A stretch of 7,835 nucleotides of DNA from Bacillota bacterium (GTDB lineage Bacteria > Bacillota > Clostridia > Tissierellales > Peptoniphilaceae), in contig JAEXBU010000097.1 in the NCBI GenBank assembly GCA_023393815.1, positions 1 through 7,835 on the forward strand. Direction: 5' to 3'. Positions 1 through 6,744 of the stretch are shown piece after piece. Position 1 is the first letter of the stretch. Every line of letters starts with the position of its first letter. The position numbers and the translations under genes were made by a program. The notes under the pieces are model-generated. The model ran no database searches. It was not told the origin of the DNA and saw only the letters and a list, made by a program, of their open reading frames with translations.

Positions 1-75
1 AATAACGTGTTAATCATATCAAATATAGGGGATGGATTGTGCGAATTTAAGAAAATAGCCATTGTATATTGAGTG
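1..75. other. Short non-coding edge, nothing recognised
   Basis: A-T-rich stretch lying beyond the terminator of the minus-strand operon. I see no convincing reading frame, RNA gene or repeat in it. It is probably spacer to a gene outside the window. Confidence 0.5.
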
Positions 76-115
76 AAAAAGCGGGAGCCTATAGATAAAA
101 ACAATAGACTCCCGC
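76..115 (-). terminator. Rho-independent terminator of the ABC transporter operon
   Basis: On the minus strand a 7-bp G+C-rich stem (GCGGGAG pairing with CTCCCGC, 109-115 with 81-87) continues, after one C/A mismatch, into a further 4-bp stem (ATAG/CTAT). The loop is about 11 bases. The 3' arm is followed directly by five T residues (76-80). It starts about 37 bases after the permease stop codon. On the plus strand the stem is not followed by a T run, so it is oriented for the minus-strand operon. Confidence 0.9.
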
Positions 116-152
116 AAATACAAGAGGGAATAGTTCCGTCCGCTACAGGAGA

Positions 153-1457
153 TCACTCACTGCGAATGGCCTCCAGGGCAGAAAGATTCATGGCTCGCTT
201 GGCGGGGAAGTAGCCGGCGGCGATGCCCACCAAGGTGGAAAAAATTAAGGCAACAAATATGAGCCACAGAGGAATGTGGGAAATTTTTACGGCCTCTTCG
301 GCGCCGTTGGCCATGGCAAAGCGATTGCCGATGAGATTGAATCCGCTGCTTAGCAGGAGGCTGAATATTACGCCCATAACTCCGCCGCTAAAGCCGATAA
401 GAGCTGCCTCGGTAAGAAAGAGTTTCTGAATATCCTGAATGGATGCGCCGATTACTTTCATGACGCCGATTTCGCGGGTACGCTCGTAAATGGACATGAT
501 CATGGTATTGGCGATACCAATGGCGGCGACGATAAAGGAAATAGACCCGATGCCCGCAAAGATGGCGTTGACGACGGCCATGGCTTTGTTCATGCTCTTA
601 ATCATATCGAGCATACTCGCAGCTTCGTAGCCCAAATCTTTAATGGAACGGGTTACGTCTTCGGCATTTTTCATGTCGTCCACGCGAACTTGGATGCGGT
701 CGTAGGAATTGGAATTGGGCCGTTCCATTTTTAGTCGATCCATTAAGTCCATAAAGCCTTCAACGGTCATAAAGACGCTGTTATCGTAGTTCATTTTCTT
801 TGTCTTTTCGATCACGCCGACAACTTTGATGTCCGTGGAAGCCGCGGTAGTCGACGCGCTTTCGTCTATTCCCGCCCCGTTGCTGGAAGAGAGGGACAGG
901 GTTTTTCCCGCTGCGTCAAAAAGTGGCGGTGGATCGTCCGTACCTTCGCCTCCGTCCATGGCCCCTGTGTCCATTCCTGTTCTATTGGGGTCGTAAAACA
1001 TATCGACGGCCTTGTTACCGAAAAGCATTTGGCCCTTGCCGTCTCCATGAAAGAAACTGCCTTTATCCATCTTCCAGCCCATGGAGTCGAAGGTGTGTTT
1101 TTCCATGGCGGAGATTTCGACGAAATCCGACTGGTACCTTCTAAGCTTCATGCTCACCGTGGCGCTGTATACCGGAGTGACGTCCGTCACGTAGGGAAGT
1201 TCTTTTAATTCCTTTAAGCTTCTTCGAGTGAGAGATTTGGTGTTTCCCCCTTCCGCCTTCGGCGTCACGGTGATGTTTTTTACGTCACCGAAGTCTTCGA
1301 TCATACGACGATTGCTTTCCGTCATACCGTAGCCGAAACTGAGCATGATAATGATGGAAACACAGCCGATGACCACGCCGAGAAGGGTAAGGCCCGTGCG
1401 AAGTTTTCTGGCGAGGAGATTTTTCTTCGCCATGTCAAATAGATCTCGGTAACTCAT
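153..1457 (-). CDS. MacB/FtsX-type ABC transporter permease
   Basis: A 434-residue membrane subunit of a type VII (MacB/LolCE/FtsX superfamily) ABC system. Visible topology: a short cytoplasmic N-terminus with the MacB-like pattern (NLLARKLRTGLTLLGVVIG, residues 13-31), TM1 at about 22-43, a large extracytoplasmic domain at about 44-295, then TM2 (297-322), TM3 (347-372) and TM4 (396-418). The cytoplasmic loop after TM2 carries the family signature YERTREIGVMKVIGAS (324-339), and the protein ends in the typical FPAKRAMNLSALEAIR pattern. The external domain contains a Gly/Asp/Ser/Thr-rich, probably disordered stretch at about 158-208. The ATG start overlaps the stop codon of the upstream gene by one base (TGATG), so translation is probably coupled; GAGG lies rather far upstream (13 bases). 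It should dimerise and work with the ATPase at 3001-3753. The substrate cannot be inferred; export or mechanical signalling are both possible. Confidence 0.93.
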   Translation of the reverse strand: MSYRDLFDMAKKNLLARKLRTGLTLLGVVIGCVSIIIMLSFGYGMTESNRRMIEDFGDVKNITVTPKAEGGNTKSLTRRSLKELKELPYVTDVTPVYSATVSMKLRRYQSDFVEISAMEKHTFDSMGWKMDKGSFFHGDGKGQMLFGNKAVDMFYDPNRTGMDTGAMDGGEGTDDPPPLFDAAGKTLSLSSSNGAGIDESASTTAASTDIKVVGVIEKTKKMNYDNSVFMTVEGFMDLMDRLKMERPNSNSYDRIQVRVDDMKNAEDVTRSIKDLGYEAASMLDMIKSMNKAMAVVNAIFAGIGSISFIVAAIGIANTMIMSIYERTREIGVMKVIGASIQDIQKLFLTEAALIGFSGGVMGVIFSLLLSSGFNLIGNRFAMANGAEEAVKISHIPLWLIFVALIFSTLVGIAAGYFPAKRAMNLSALEAIRSE

Positions 1458-3004
1458 CAGACGGTCAAATCCTCGTCGTCGGTTGCGGCTTTTTTGCGTT
1501 TTTTATAGACATAGAAACCGATTCCGCCGACGGCTAAAGCGATCAGGAGAACGCCGACGGGGATAACCCATGCGGGGCGGGAATTTTGACTGTCTTCGTC
1601 TTCCTGTACAGGCATGTCCCCTTCTACACTGACGGTAAAGGGTTTGACGAGTTCTTGTTTTTTGCCCGTGGCGTCATCGTAGGTAATGACGATTTCACCT
1701 TTTTGTTCGCCCTTGGCCCGCGGGGTAATATTTACGTCATAGGTTTGCGCGCTGCCGGGCGCCACATTGCCGGCGAAGTAGGTGTTCGTATCCGCATCGA
1801 AATTGCCGCGCATTTTCACCATTACATTGGACAGAACGGATTTACCCGTATTGAAAAATTCTAAGGATAGGGGCATTTCGCCGTCCACGAAGCCAGTCTT
1901 ATCCACTTTTAAATCGCCCAGCTCGATTTCCGCACTTTGGATTACAGGAATGCCGATGACTTCGGAAGAGGTGTAGGGGTTTCCGTTTGCGTCTTCGTAT
2001 TCGAAATTGGCCGTAATGGTATAAGTTCTCGGTGCCGTATCCGGTGCGGTCGTTAAGGTAATCTCTTTTTCCGCGTGTTTTTTCGGCTTTATTTTTTCAA
2101 CGTAAAAAGTATTACTACTGTCGATGGGAATAAAGGCGCTACCCCCGCCACCGGCTGAAGACGCGGCAGCTTGGGCGGTCGCTTGAGCGCCTTGTCCGCC
2201 TTGGGTAGGAACGTCTACGGCTTCTGCCGCATCGGCGGAGAGAGCTACGCGAATATTTTGCACGCTTTTTTTGCTGTTGGTGTTTAGAATGCGGAAGTAC
2301 AGGGTGAAGGGAACCCCAGCTTTCACATTTACCGGATCGTAGGAGTAGTGATCAATGACGAGTTTCGGCGTATTGTTTCCCGAAGGCGTTTGCCCGCCGG
2401 AAGAAGGGGCGCCTTCCGATCCCGTGATCGGTAGGGGCGATCCCATGTCGCCGCCGGAAAAACCGCCGGAGGACAGGTCACTACCGGAGAAAGACGGCAT
2501 ATCGGATGAGTCGGAATCCGTGCCAGAACCGCCGCCGGAACGGACGGTAACCATTTGCTTGCTTTCATGGACCTCGTTCGTGTTTACGTCCACGTAAGCG
2601 ACAGTCAGCTTAATCGGGTAGTTTTTCTTTTCGGCGTCGGGACTCAGTTTAAAGAGGAAGGAATAGGTTTCCTTTTGATTTGGCGCGAAGTATTTGGCAT
2701 TGACCGTAGTCACCGACTTCGGCGCCAAGCCGTTTAAATCTTCGGATTCCGCTTGAATGCGTATGTTTTTAGCCGCGCCGCTGCCGTTGTTTCGTATGGA
2801 AAAGCGAATGGGGATATCCGATCCCGCGGCGTTGTCCTGCGGCCAAGTGATATCGGTAAAATCCAGAATGGAAATCGGCGCGTGGCTGGACGATTCCACT
2901 TTGGCCGGCGGAATGGAATTGGCCGTATTCGATGCCCGCACTGTAGACGGGACGACGCTTGTAAGTAATAGACAACCGGCTAAAAGCCATGCTTGTTTTT
3001 TCAT
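1457..3004 (-). CDS. Secreted, membrane-anchored CARDB/COG1361-like protein of the ABC operon
   Basis: A 515-residue protein with a signal peptide (MKKQAWLLAGCLLLTSVVPS start; likely cleavage after VRA, residue 24). Three beta-rich, Ig/CARDB-like repeats follow at about 43-155, 214-355 and 358-460. Each has the COG1361-type pattern of a strand ending in a short N-[NT]-x-G/S turn, such as FSIRNNGSG, FRILNTNSK and LEFFNTGKS. A Gly/Ser/Asp/Pro linker (156-212) separates domains 1 and 2, and a Gly/Ala-rich insert (264-290) interrupts domain 2. A single C-terminal TM (478-498) is followed by a basic then acidic cytoplasmic tail. It has no HlyD/MacA lipoyl or coiled-coil hairpin region. Its ATG overlaps the ATPase stop as ATGA, with GAGGAG 5 bases upstream. 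Its place between ATPase and permease suggests an accessory extracytoplasmic subunit or ligand-binding partner; that role is inference. Confidence 0.85.
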   Translation of the reverse strand: MKKQAWLLAGCLLLTSVVPSTVRASNTANSIPPAKVESSSHAPISILDFTDITWPQDNAAGSDIPIRFSIRNNGSGAAKNIRIQAESEDLNGLAPKSVTTVNAKYFAPNQKETYSFLFKLSPDAEKKNYPIKLTVAYVDVNTNEVHESKQMVTVRSGGGSGTDSDSSDMPSFSGSDLSSGGFSGGDMGSPLPITGSEGAPSSGGQTPSGNNTPKLVIDHYSYDPVNVKAGVPFTLYFRILNTNSKKSVQNIRVALSADAAEAVDVPTQGGQGAQATAQAAASSAGGGGSAFIPIDSSNTFYVEKIKPKKHAEKEITLTTAPDTAPRTYTITANFEYEDANGNPYTSSEVIGIPVIQSAEIELGDLKVDKTGFVDGEMPLSLEFFNTGKSVLSNVMVKMRGNFDADTNTYFAGNVAPGSAQTYDVNITPRAKGEQKGEIVITYDDATGKKQELVKPFTVSVEGDMPVQEDEDSQNSRPAWVIPVGVLLIALAVGGIGFYVYKKRKKAATDDEDLTV

Positions 3005-3753
3005 CGTGACTCCTCGTTTTCATCTTGGGGGAGAAGCTCAAGCTCCCGTACTTTTTCCTTGATCTGTTGCGTTTCGTCCCGAACGATTTTACCGTCTCGA
3101 AGCTCTACGATGCGGTTGGCATAGACGGCGGTTTCTAAATCGTGGGTGACGATAATCAGGGTTTGTTTATGTTCCTTGGCGAGCTGGCACATCATCTCCA
3201 TGATCTCCATGGACGTGTTCGTGTCCAAATTTCCCGTCGGCTCGTCTGCGAAAAGAATCGGCGGAGCGTCTACAAAGGCGCGTGCGATGGACACCCGTTG
3301 TTGTTGGCCGCCGCTCATTTCGCCGGGCTTATGATCCAGTCGATTTCCGAGACCTACTCGTTCCAGGATGGCACGAGCCTTTTCCTCCCGCTCTTTTTTT
3401 TTCACACCTTTAAAGATGAGACCCAAACTGACGTTTTCCGTCGCCGTTAAGGTGGGAATCAGATTGTAAGACTGAAAGACGAACCCTACGTTGAGTTGAC
3501 GAAACTTTGTCAACTTTTTCTCGGAGAGTTTTTCCATATGGATGGTGTTGTTGATGACGATCTCGCCCTTGCTCGGCCGATCCAATCCGGCCATCATATT
3601 GAGCAAGGTGGACTTACCGCTACCGGAGGTTCCTAAGAGACAAAGAATTTCTTCCTTTTGTATATCTAAATTCACGCCACGAAGGGCATAGACTTTTTCT
3701 TCGCCCATATGGTAGACTCGGTATAAATTTCGTATGCGAATCAATGGCTCCAA
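3001..3753 (-). CDS. MacB/LolD-type ABC transporter ATP-binding protein
   Basis: A 250-residue cytoplasmic ATPase, a normal length for this family. Motifs: Walker A GTSGSGKST (41-49), Q-loop FQSYNL (Gln94), signature MSGGQQQR (146-153), Walker B ILFADEPTGNLD with Asp170 and Glu171, and switch His204 (VTHD). The FQSYNLIPTLTATENV segment and DEPTGNLD are typical of the MacB/LolD/FtsE branch that drives permeases of the FtsX fold. The last 25 or so residues are charged and extend beyond the core. The start is a TTG at 3751-3753; no in-frame ATG fits better, and the protein begins at the usual distance from the first strand. AGAGGA lies 9 bases upstream. First gene of the operon, which shares 4 bases (ATGA) with the next gene. 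It powers the permease at 153-1457. Confidence 0.95.
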   Translation of the reverse strand: MEPLIRIRNLYRVYHMGEEKVYALRGVNLDIQKEEILCLLGTSGSGKSTLLNMMAGLDRPSKGEIVINNTIHMEKLSEKKLTKFRQLNVGFVFQSYNLIPTLTATENVSLGLIFKGVKKKEREEKARAILERVGLGNRLDHKPGEMSGGQQQRVSIARAFVDAPPILFADEPTGNLDTNTSMEIMEMMCQLAKEHKQTLIIVTHDLETAVYANRIVELRDGKIVRDETQQIKEKVRELELLPQDENEESR

Positions 3754-3773
3754 AGCATCACATCCTCTCGGCT

Positions 3774-3803
3774 ATTATACCATAGGCAAAAGATCGATGT
3801 AAA
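3774..3803 (-). promoter_or_regulatory. Sigma-A type promoter for the ABC transporter operon
   Basis: On the minus strand a TTTACA -35 box (3798-3803, 5 of 6 consensus) is followed by an 18-base spacer and a perfect TATAAT -10 box (3774-3779). The TGG just before the -10 makes it an extended -10 element. It lies 20 bases before the ATPase TTG start, so the 5' leader would be very short. Confidence 0.75.
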
Positions 3804-3841
3804 TTTCAATGCCGTAACGTCATTCAAGAGATGTCAAAGAT

Positions 3842-3849
3842 AAAAGGAG
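3842..3849 (+). promoter_or_regulatory. larB: Ribosome binding site fixing the larB GTG start
   Basis: AAAAGGAG with a 6-base gap to GTG at 3856. The next in-frame ATG (3877) has no comparable site and would remove the start of the protein, so GTG is preferred. I see no clear plus-strand promoter in the 102-base space between the ATPase gene and larB; a TATTAT at 3773-3778 lacks a good -35. Confidence 0.8.
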
Positions 3850-3855
3850 CAGTCT

Positions 3856-4530
3856 GTGAGTGTAGAGGAACAAAACATGTTTTATAATTTGGATGTAAGT
3901 CGAAAGAAGAGGCGGCTTTTCGGCGAAGTGGTCTACGGCGAGGGAAAGACGCCGGAGCACCTGAAAGCTTGCGTCGAAGGACTGTTGCGCGCGAACGACG
4001 AAGTCTTCATTACGCGTCTGTCGCCCGATGTTTACGAGGCCCTCGGGGGGATGAAAAACCGACTGGACTACGATCCTTTGTCGAAGACGGCTTTTGGAGG
4101 CGCAAAAAAAGAGCCGATCGGCTCTGTGGCGGTGGTGACGGCGGGAACGTCTGATGTGAATGTAGCCGAAGAGTGTGCGCGGAGTCTCGAATACTTCGGG
4201 GTAGGGGTGGCACGCTTTTACGACATCGGCGTCGCCGGCATTCACCGACTTTTCGATAAGATCCACTCCATACGGTCGGCCGATGCGATTGTGGTTTGTG
4301 CAGGTATGGACGGAGCCCTCCCTTCAGTGGTAGCGGGTCTGGTATCGTCTCCGGTAATTGCCGTTCCCACATCCGTAGGTTATGGCGCCTCGTTTCACGG
4401 ATTGGCACCCCTATTAAGTATGCTCAATGCCTGTGCCGAGGGGATAAGTGTGGTAAACATCGACAATGGCTACGGCGCGGCCTATCTTGCGGCGGAAATT
4501 GTCTATGCCATCTACAGGAAGGACAAATAA
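3856..4530 (+). CDS. larB: LarB, nickel-pincer nucleotide cofactor biosynthesis carboxylase/hydrolase
   Basis: A 224-residue cytoplasmic enzyme of the LarB family, related to PurE (AIR carboxylase). LarB carboxylates the pyridinium ring of nicotinic acid adenine dinucleotide and releases AMP, giving the dicarboxylated mononucleotide that LarE and LarC convert to the nickel-pincer cofactor of lactate racemase and other LarA-family enzymes. Diagnostic stretches: LDxxR (12-16), EVVYGEGKT (24-32), VVTAGTSD (93-100), DIGVAGIHRL (123-132), AGMDGALPSVVAGLV (149-163), VPTSVGYGASF (170-180) and MLNACAEG (189-196), then NIDNGYGAA (201-209). Cys193 sits where the family has its catalytic cysteine. It is slightly shorter at the N-terminus than many relatives. 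The GTG start has a good ribosome binding site. Its 3' end overlaps the convergent cyclo-ligase gene by 19 bases. No larA, larC or larE is in the window, so the cofactor pathway is either completed elsewhere or absent. Confidence 0.94.
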   Translation: MSVEEQNMFYNLDVSRKKRRLFGEVVYGEGKTPEHLKACVEGLLRANDEVFITRLSPDVYEALGGMKNRLDYDPLSKTAFGGAKKEPIGSVAVVTAGTSDVNVAEECARSLEYFGVGVARFYDIGVAGIHRLFDKIHSIRSADAIVVCAGMDGALPSVVAGLVSSPVIAVPTSVGYGASFHGLAPLLSMLNACAEGISVVNIDNGYGAAYLAAEIVYAIYRKDK

Positions 4531-5072
4531 TCTGTCTCGGACAAGAAGGCGTCAAGGGGCAAATCCCATTCGTCCCGGGGAAGGGAGTCGGCAAGCTGTT
4601 CGTGAAAGCCCACGCCTAAGCGAAAGCCCTCGTGGATGGAAAAAAAGCGGTCGTAGAAGCCGCCACCATACCCCATACGATAGCCCGCGCGGTCGAAGGC
4701 GAGTCCCGGAGTGACGATTAAATCTGCAGACGTCTCTTCGCGCGCCTCGGCCAGCGCTTCGGGAAGCTCTAACAAGCCCCACCGATTTTCCACGAGCTCG
4801 TCTTTTGAAAAAAGGCGGGCCATTTTCATGTCCACAGCCCCTTTTTTCGTGGCGGGTATAAACACTTCCTTTTCGCGCAAAAGAGATTCGAGCCATTGGA
4901 CGGTTTCCACTTCGCTGCCTACGGATACAAAAATAAAAATGCGCTCCGCCTTTTTGTACTCGTCTAAATTTTTTAAACGAGTGAAAATTGTCCGAGATTT
5001 TTCTTTTCTCAGGTGCGCGTCCAATCCGTCACGGATAGCGGAAAAATTATTACGAAAACATTTCTTTTTCAT
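4512..5072 (-). CDS. 5-formyltetrahydrofolate cyclo-ligase (MTHFS family)
   Basis: A 186-residue cytoplasmic enzyme (homologous to YqgN/YgfA) that converts 5-formyl-THF to 5,10-methenyl-THF with ATP, returning stored or inhibitory formyl-folate to the one-carbon pool. It shows the N-terminal Arg/Lys-rich helix, the IFIFVSVGSEVET strand-loop, and the signature TPGLAFDRAGYRMGYGGGFYDRF near the C-terminus (given here in two parts: TPGLAFDRAGYR, then MGYGGGFYDRF), which forms the nucleotide and folate binding loop. The length is normal for the family. The frame is open further upstream, but the ATG at 5070-5072 is preceded by GGGAGG at 9 bases, and the protein then starts MKKKCFRNNF as relatives do. 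An alternative ATG at 5094-5096 would add eight residues and would place that ribosome site inside the gene. Divergent from ftsE and convergent with larB. Confidence 0.93.
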   Translation of the reverse strand: MKKKCFRNNFSAIRDGLDAHLRKEKSRTIFTRLKNLDEYKKAERIFIFVSVGSEVETVQWLESLLREKEVFIPATKKGAVDMKMARLFSKDELVENRWGLLELPEALAEAREETSADLIVTPGLAFDRAGYRMGYGGGFYDRFFSIHEGFRLGVGFHEQLADSLPRDEWDLPLDAFLSETDYLSFL

Positions 5073-5081
5073 AGCAAATGG

Positions 5082-5087
5082 CCTCCC
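5082..5087 (-). promoter_or_regulatory. Ribosome binding site deciding the cyclo-ligase start
   Basis: GGGAGG on the minus strand, 9 bases before ATG at 5072. It argues against the longer open frame, which would begin as far upstream as 5201 and run through the ftsE start region. Confidence 0.75.
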
Positions 5088-5089
5088 GG

Positions 5090-5119
5090 CTTTCATATTT
5101 TTGTAACTTATACTATAAT
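5090..5119 (+). promoter_or_regulatory. Candidate promoter of the ftsE-ftsX-M23 operon
   Basis: A perfect TATAAT at 5114-5119, 34 bases before the ftsE TTG. The -35 is weak: CTTTCA at 5090-5095 (3 of 6) with an 18-base spacer. The start would need an activator or be modest. The -10 shares bases with the divergent cyclo-ligase -10. Confidence 0.5.
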
Positions 5120-5140
5120 GAGTGAGATAAATTGTGTGGA
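5112..5140 (-). promoter_or_regulatory. Candidate promoter of the cyclo-ligase gene
   Basis: On the minus strand TCCACA (5135-5140, 4 of 6 consensus) is followed by a 17-base spacer and TATAGT (5112-5117, 5 of 6). The -10 lies about 40 bases before the ATG. It overlaps the plus-strand ftsE -10. Confidence 0.5.
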
Positions 5141-5153
5141 ATGAGGTGTAGCG

Positions 5154-5840
5154 TTGATTACGTTTCAGAATGTCTATAAAGAGTACAAAAATGGCGTACA
5201 AGCTTTAATGGACATTAATTTGGAAATCCCATACGGTCAATTTGCTTTTATCGTCGGCGCGTCGGGCGCGGGCAAAAGCTCGCTCGTGAAATTGCTGATC
5301 TGCGAAGAAAAAGTTTCGCGCGGGCATATTTACGTGAATAAAAAAGACATTACGGAATTGACTCCTTGGTATATACCCAAACTGCGGCGGCAAGTGGGCG
5401 TAGTCTTTCAAGATTTTCGCTTGCTGCCCAAAAAGACGGCTTACGAAAACGTAGCCTATGCACTGGAGATCGTCGGCGAAAGTGGACGAACCATAAAAAA
5501 ACGGGTGCCAGAGGTATTGGAACTCGTGGGCTTGAGCGATAAATTAAACAGCTACCCGAGGGAACTGTCCGGCGGAGAAGGGCAGCGGCTCGCAATTGCT
5601 CGGGCCATCGTCAACAAACCGCCGGTCTTAGTGTGCGACGAACCTACGGGGAACTTGGATTTCGAAACGGCGATGACCGTCATGCAAACTTTAAAGCGAA
5701 TTAACGACGACGGCGCCACGGTGATTATGGCGACCCACGCTAGAAATATTGTGAACCATATGCAGCGCCGAGTCATTACCCTCGACAACGGGCGGATCAT
5801 TAGCGATGTGAACGTGGGAGGTTACGATGCGCTGGATTAG
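5154..5840 (+). CDS. ftsE: Cell division ATP-binding protein FtsE
   Basis: A 228-residue cytoplasmic ATPase, the usual FtsE length. With FtsX it forms a type VII ABC complex that does not transport but controls peptidoglycan hydrolases outside the membrane. Motifs: Walker A GASGAGKS (35-42), Q-loop VFQDFRLLP with Gln86, signature LSGGEGQR (138-145), Walker B VLVCDEPTGNLD (Asp162, Glu163) and switch His195 (ATHA). The FQDFRLL sequence is characteristic of FtsE rather than of other LolD-like ATPases. Two small deviations: Gly replaces the common first Gln of LSGGEQQR, and Cys161 precedes the Walker B Asp where Ala is usual. It starts at TTG (5154-5156), 5 bases after GAGGTG. Its 3' end overlaps ftsX by 14 bases, which is typical of ftsEX and implies coupled translation. 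Confidence 0.96.
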   Translation: MITFQNVYKEYKNGVQALMDINLEIPYGQFAFIVGASGAGKSSLVKLLICEEKVSRGHIYVNKKDITELTPWYIPKLRRQVGVVFQDFRLLPKKTAYENVAYALEIVGESGRTIKKRVPEVLELVGLSDKLNSYPRELSGGEGQRLAIARAIVNKPPVLVCDEPTGNLDFETAMTVMQTLKRINDDGATVIMATHARNIVNHMQRRVITLDNGRIISDVNVGGYDALD

Positions 5841-6732
5841 ACAATTCGGAAATAATATAAAGGAAGCTTTTCAAGGCATCAAGAGAAACAAGGGCATGAG
5901 CCTTTTGTCCATTGTCTCTATTATGGCGGTGTTGATTCTGTTCGGCGTGGTGGTTTTGCTGGTCTTAAATATGACCGGCCTCGTCAACGAGACGGAAAAG
6001 AAGGTGGACAAGGTAGTCGTTTATTTGAACAACGATGCCGACGAAGGGGCCATTCGAGCCATTATTTCAAAGGCCGAGGGCACGGGTTATGTAAAAGATG
6101 TGACCTTCACGTCCAAGGAACAGGCATGGCAGGATTTTGCCAAGAATATGGAGCTGTCCGACGACGCCTATTTTTTGGAAGGCATGGAAGAGAATCCCTT
6201 GCCTGCATCTTTGACCTTGCAGCTGTCCAATATTGAACAGGCAAAGACCGTGGCCAACACGTTGCAGGGAATGCCCGGCGTCTATCAAGTGGATTACTTA
6301 AATGAACTGATCGGAAAGATCGTTCAGGTGAACGATTGGGTTCGCATATTGGGCGTGGTGGTCGTAGCCATACTCCTCATCATCGCCATCGTTCTTATTC
6401 ACAATACCATAAAGTCTACGATCGCCAATCGAAGTCAGGAAATTCAAATTATGAAGTATATCGGCGCAAGTAACGGCTACATAAGACGACCCTTGCTGAT
6501 CGAAGGTTTGGTCTTCGGTGTCGTGGCCGGCGCCTTGGCTCTGGGACTCGTGTACGTAGGCTACAAAGGTATGTTCGGCTTATTTGATGAAAAGCTCAAT
6601 ATACTTATGGGCCTGAAGCTTATCCGTCCCGACGACATATTGAAAGACATGGCTATTATGTTTTTATGCATCGGTGTCGGCGTCGGCTTGATCGGAAGCT
6701 CTCTATCGCTGAAGCGATTTTTGAATGTATAA
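5827..6732 (+). CDS. ftsX: Cell division permease-like protein FtsX
   Basis: A 301-residue membrane partner of FtsE. Topology: cytoplasmic N-terminal amphipathic segment (RWIRQFGNNIKEAFQGIKRNK), TM1 (25-50), large extracytoplasmic loop 1 (51-171) that in this family contacts the peptidoglycan hydrolase or its activator, TM2 (172-193), a cytoplasmic loop with the FtsX signature NRSQEIQIMKYIGAS (201-215), TM3 (222-247), a small outer loop, and TM4 (273-293). Ends in SLKRFLNV, as FtsX proteins commonly do. The ATG is placed by GGGAGG 5 bases upstream, within the end of ftsE. The next gene, a coiled-coil M23 hydrolase 25 bases downstream, is the expected client of loop 1. Confidence 0.96.
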   Translation: MRWIRQFGNNIKEAFQGIKRNKGMSLLSIVSIMAVLILFGVVVLLVLNMTGLVNETEKKVDKVVVYLNNDADEGAIRAIISKAEGTGYVKDVTFTSKEQAWQDFAKNMELSDDAYFLEGMEENPLPASLTLQLSNIEQAKTVANTLQGMPGVYQVDYLNELIGKIVQVNDWVRILGVVVVAILLIIAIVLIHNTIKSTIANRSQEIQIMKYIGASNGYIRRPLLIEGLVFGVVAGALALGLVYVGYKGMFGLFDEKLNILMGLKLIRPDDILKDMAIMFLCIGVGVGLIGSSLSLKRFLNV

Positions 6733-6744
6733 GAAAAATCACAG

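Noticed and set aside
923..1144. Plus-strand open frames opposite the permease and beta-domain genes (for example 923-1144, 2355-2597 and 2757-3062).
   Set aside because: They are antisense shadows of well-supported genes, with no ribosome binding sites and compositions typical of reverse frames (Pro/Arg rich).
2416..2431. Inverted repeat CCGATC-CCGT-GATCGG inside the beta-domain protein gene.
   Set aside because: It is a short hairpin in a coding, low-complexity linker with no T run or promoter context, so it is not supported as a regulatory element.
2405..2440. Internal LPITG (residues 191-195) in the beta-domain protein, matching the sortase LPxTG pattern.
   Set aside because: It lies in a mid-protein linker, not before a C-terminal hydrophobic stretch and basic tail. 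The real C-terminal anchor has no such motif, so this is probably chance.
4520..4545. Small hairpins (GACA/TGTC pairs) near the larB stop, considered as a bidirectional terminator.
   Set aside because: The stems are only 4-5 bp with no T run on either strand.
5073..5201. Longer N-terminus for the cyclo-ligase, open up to 5201.
   Set aside because: It would run over the ftsE start and both promoters, its residues do not resemble the family, and GGGAGG sits just before the ATG at 5072.
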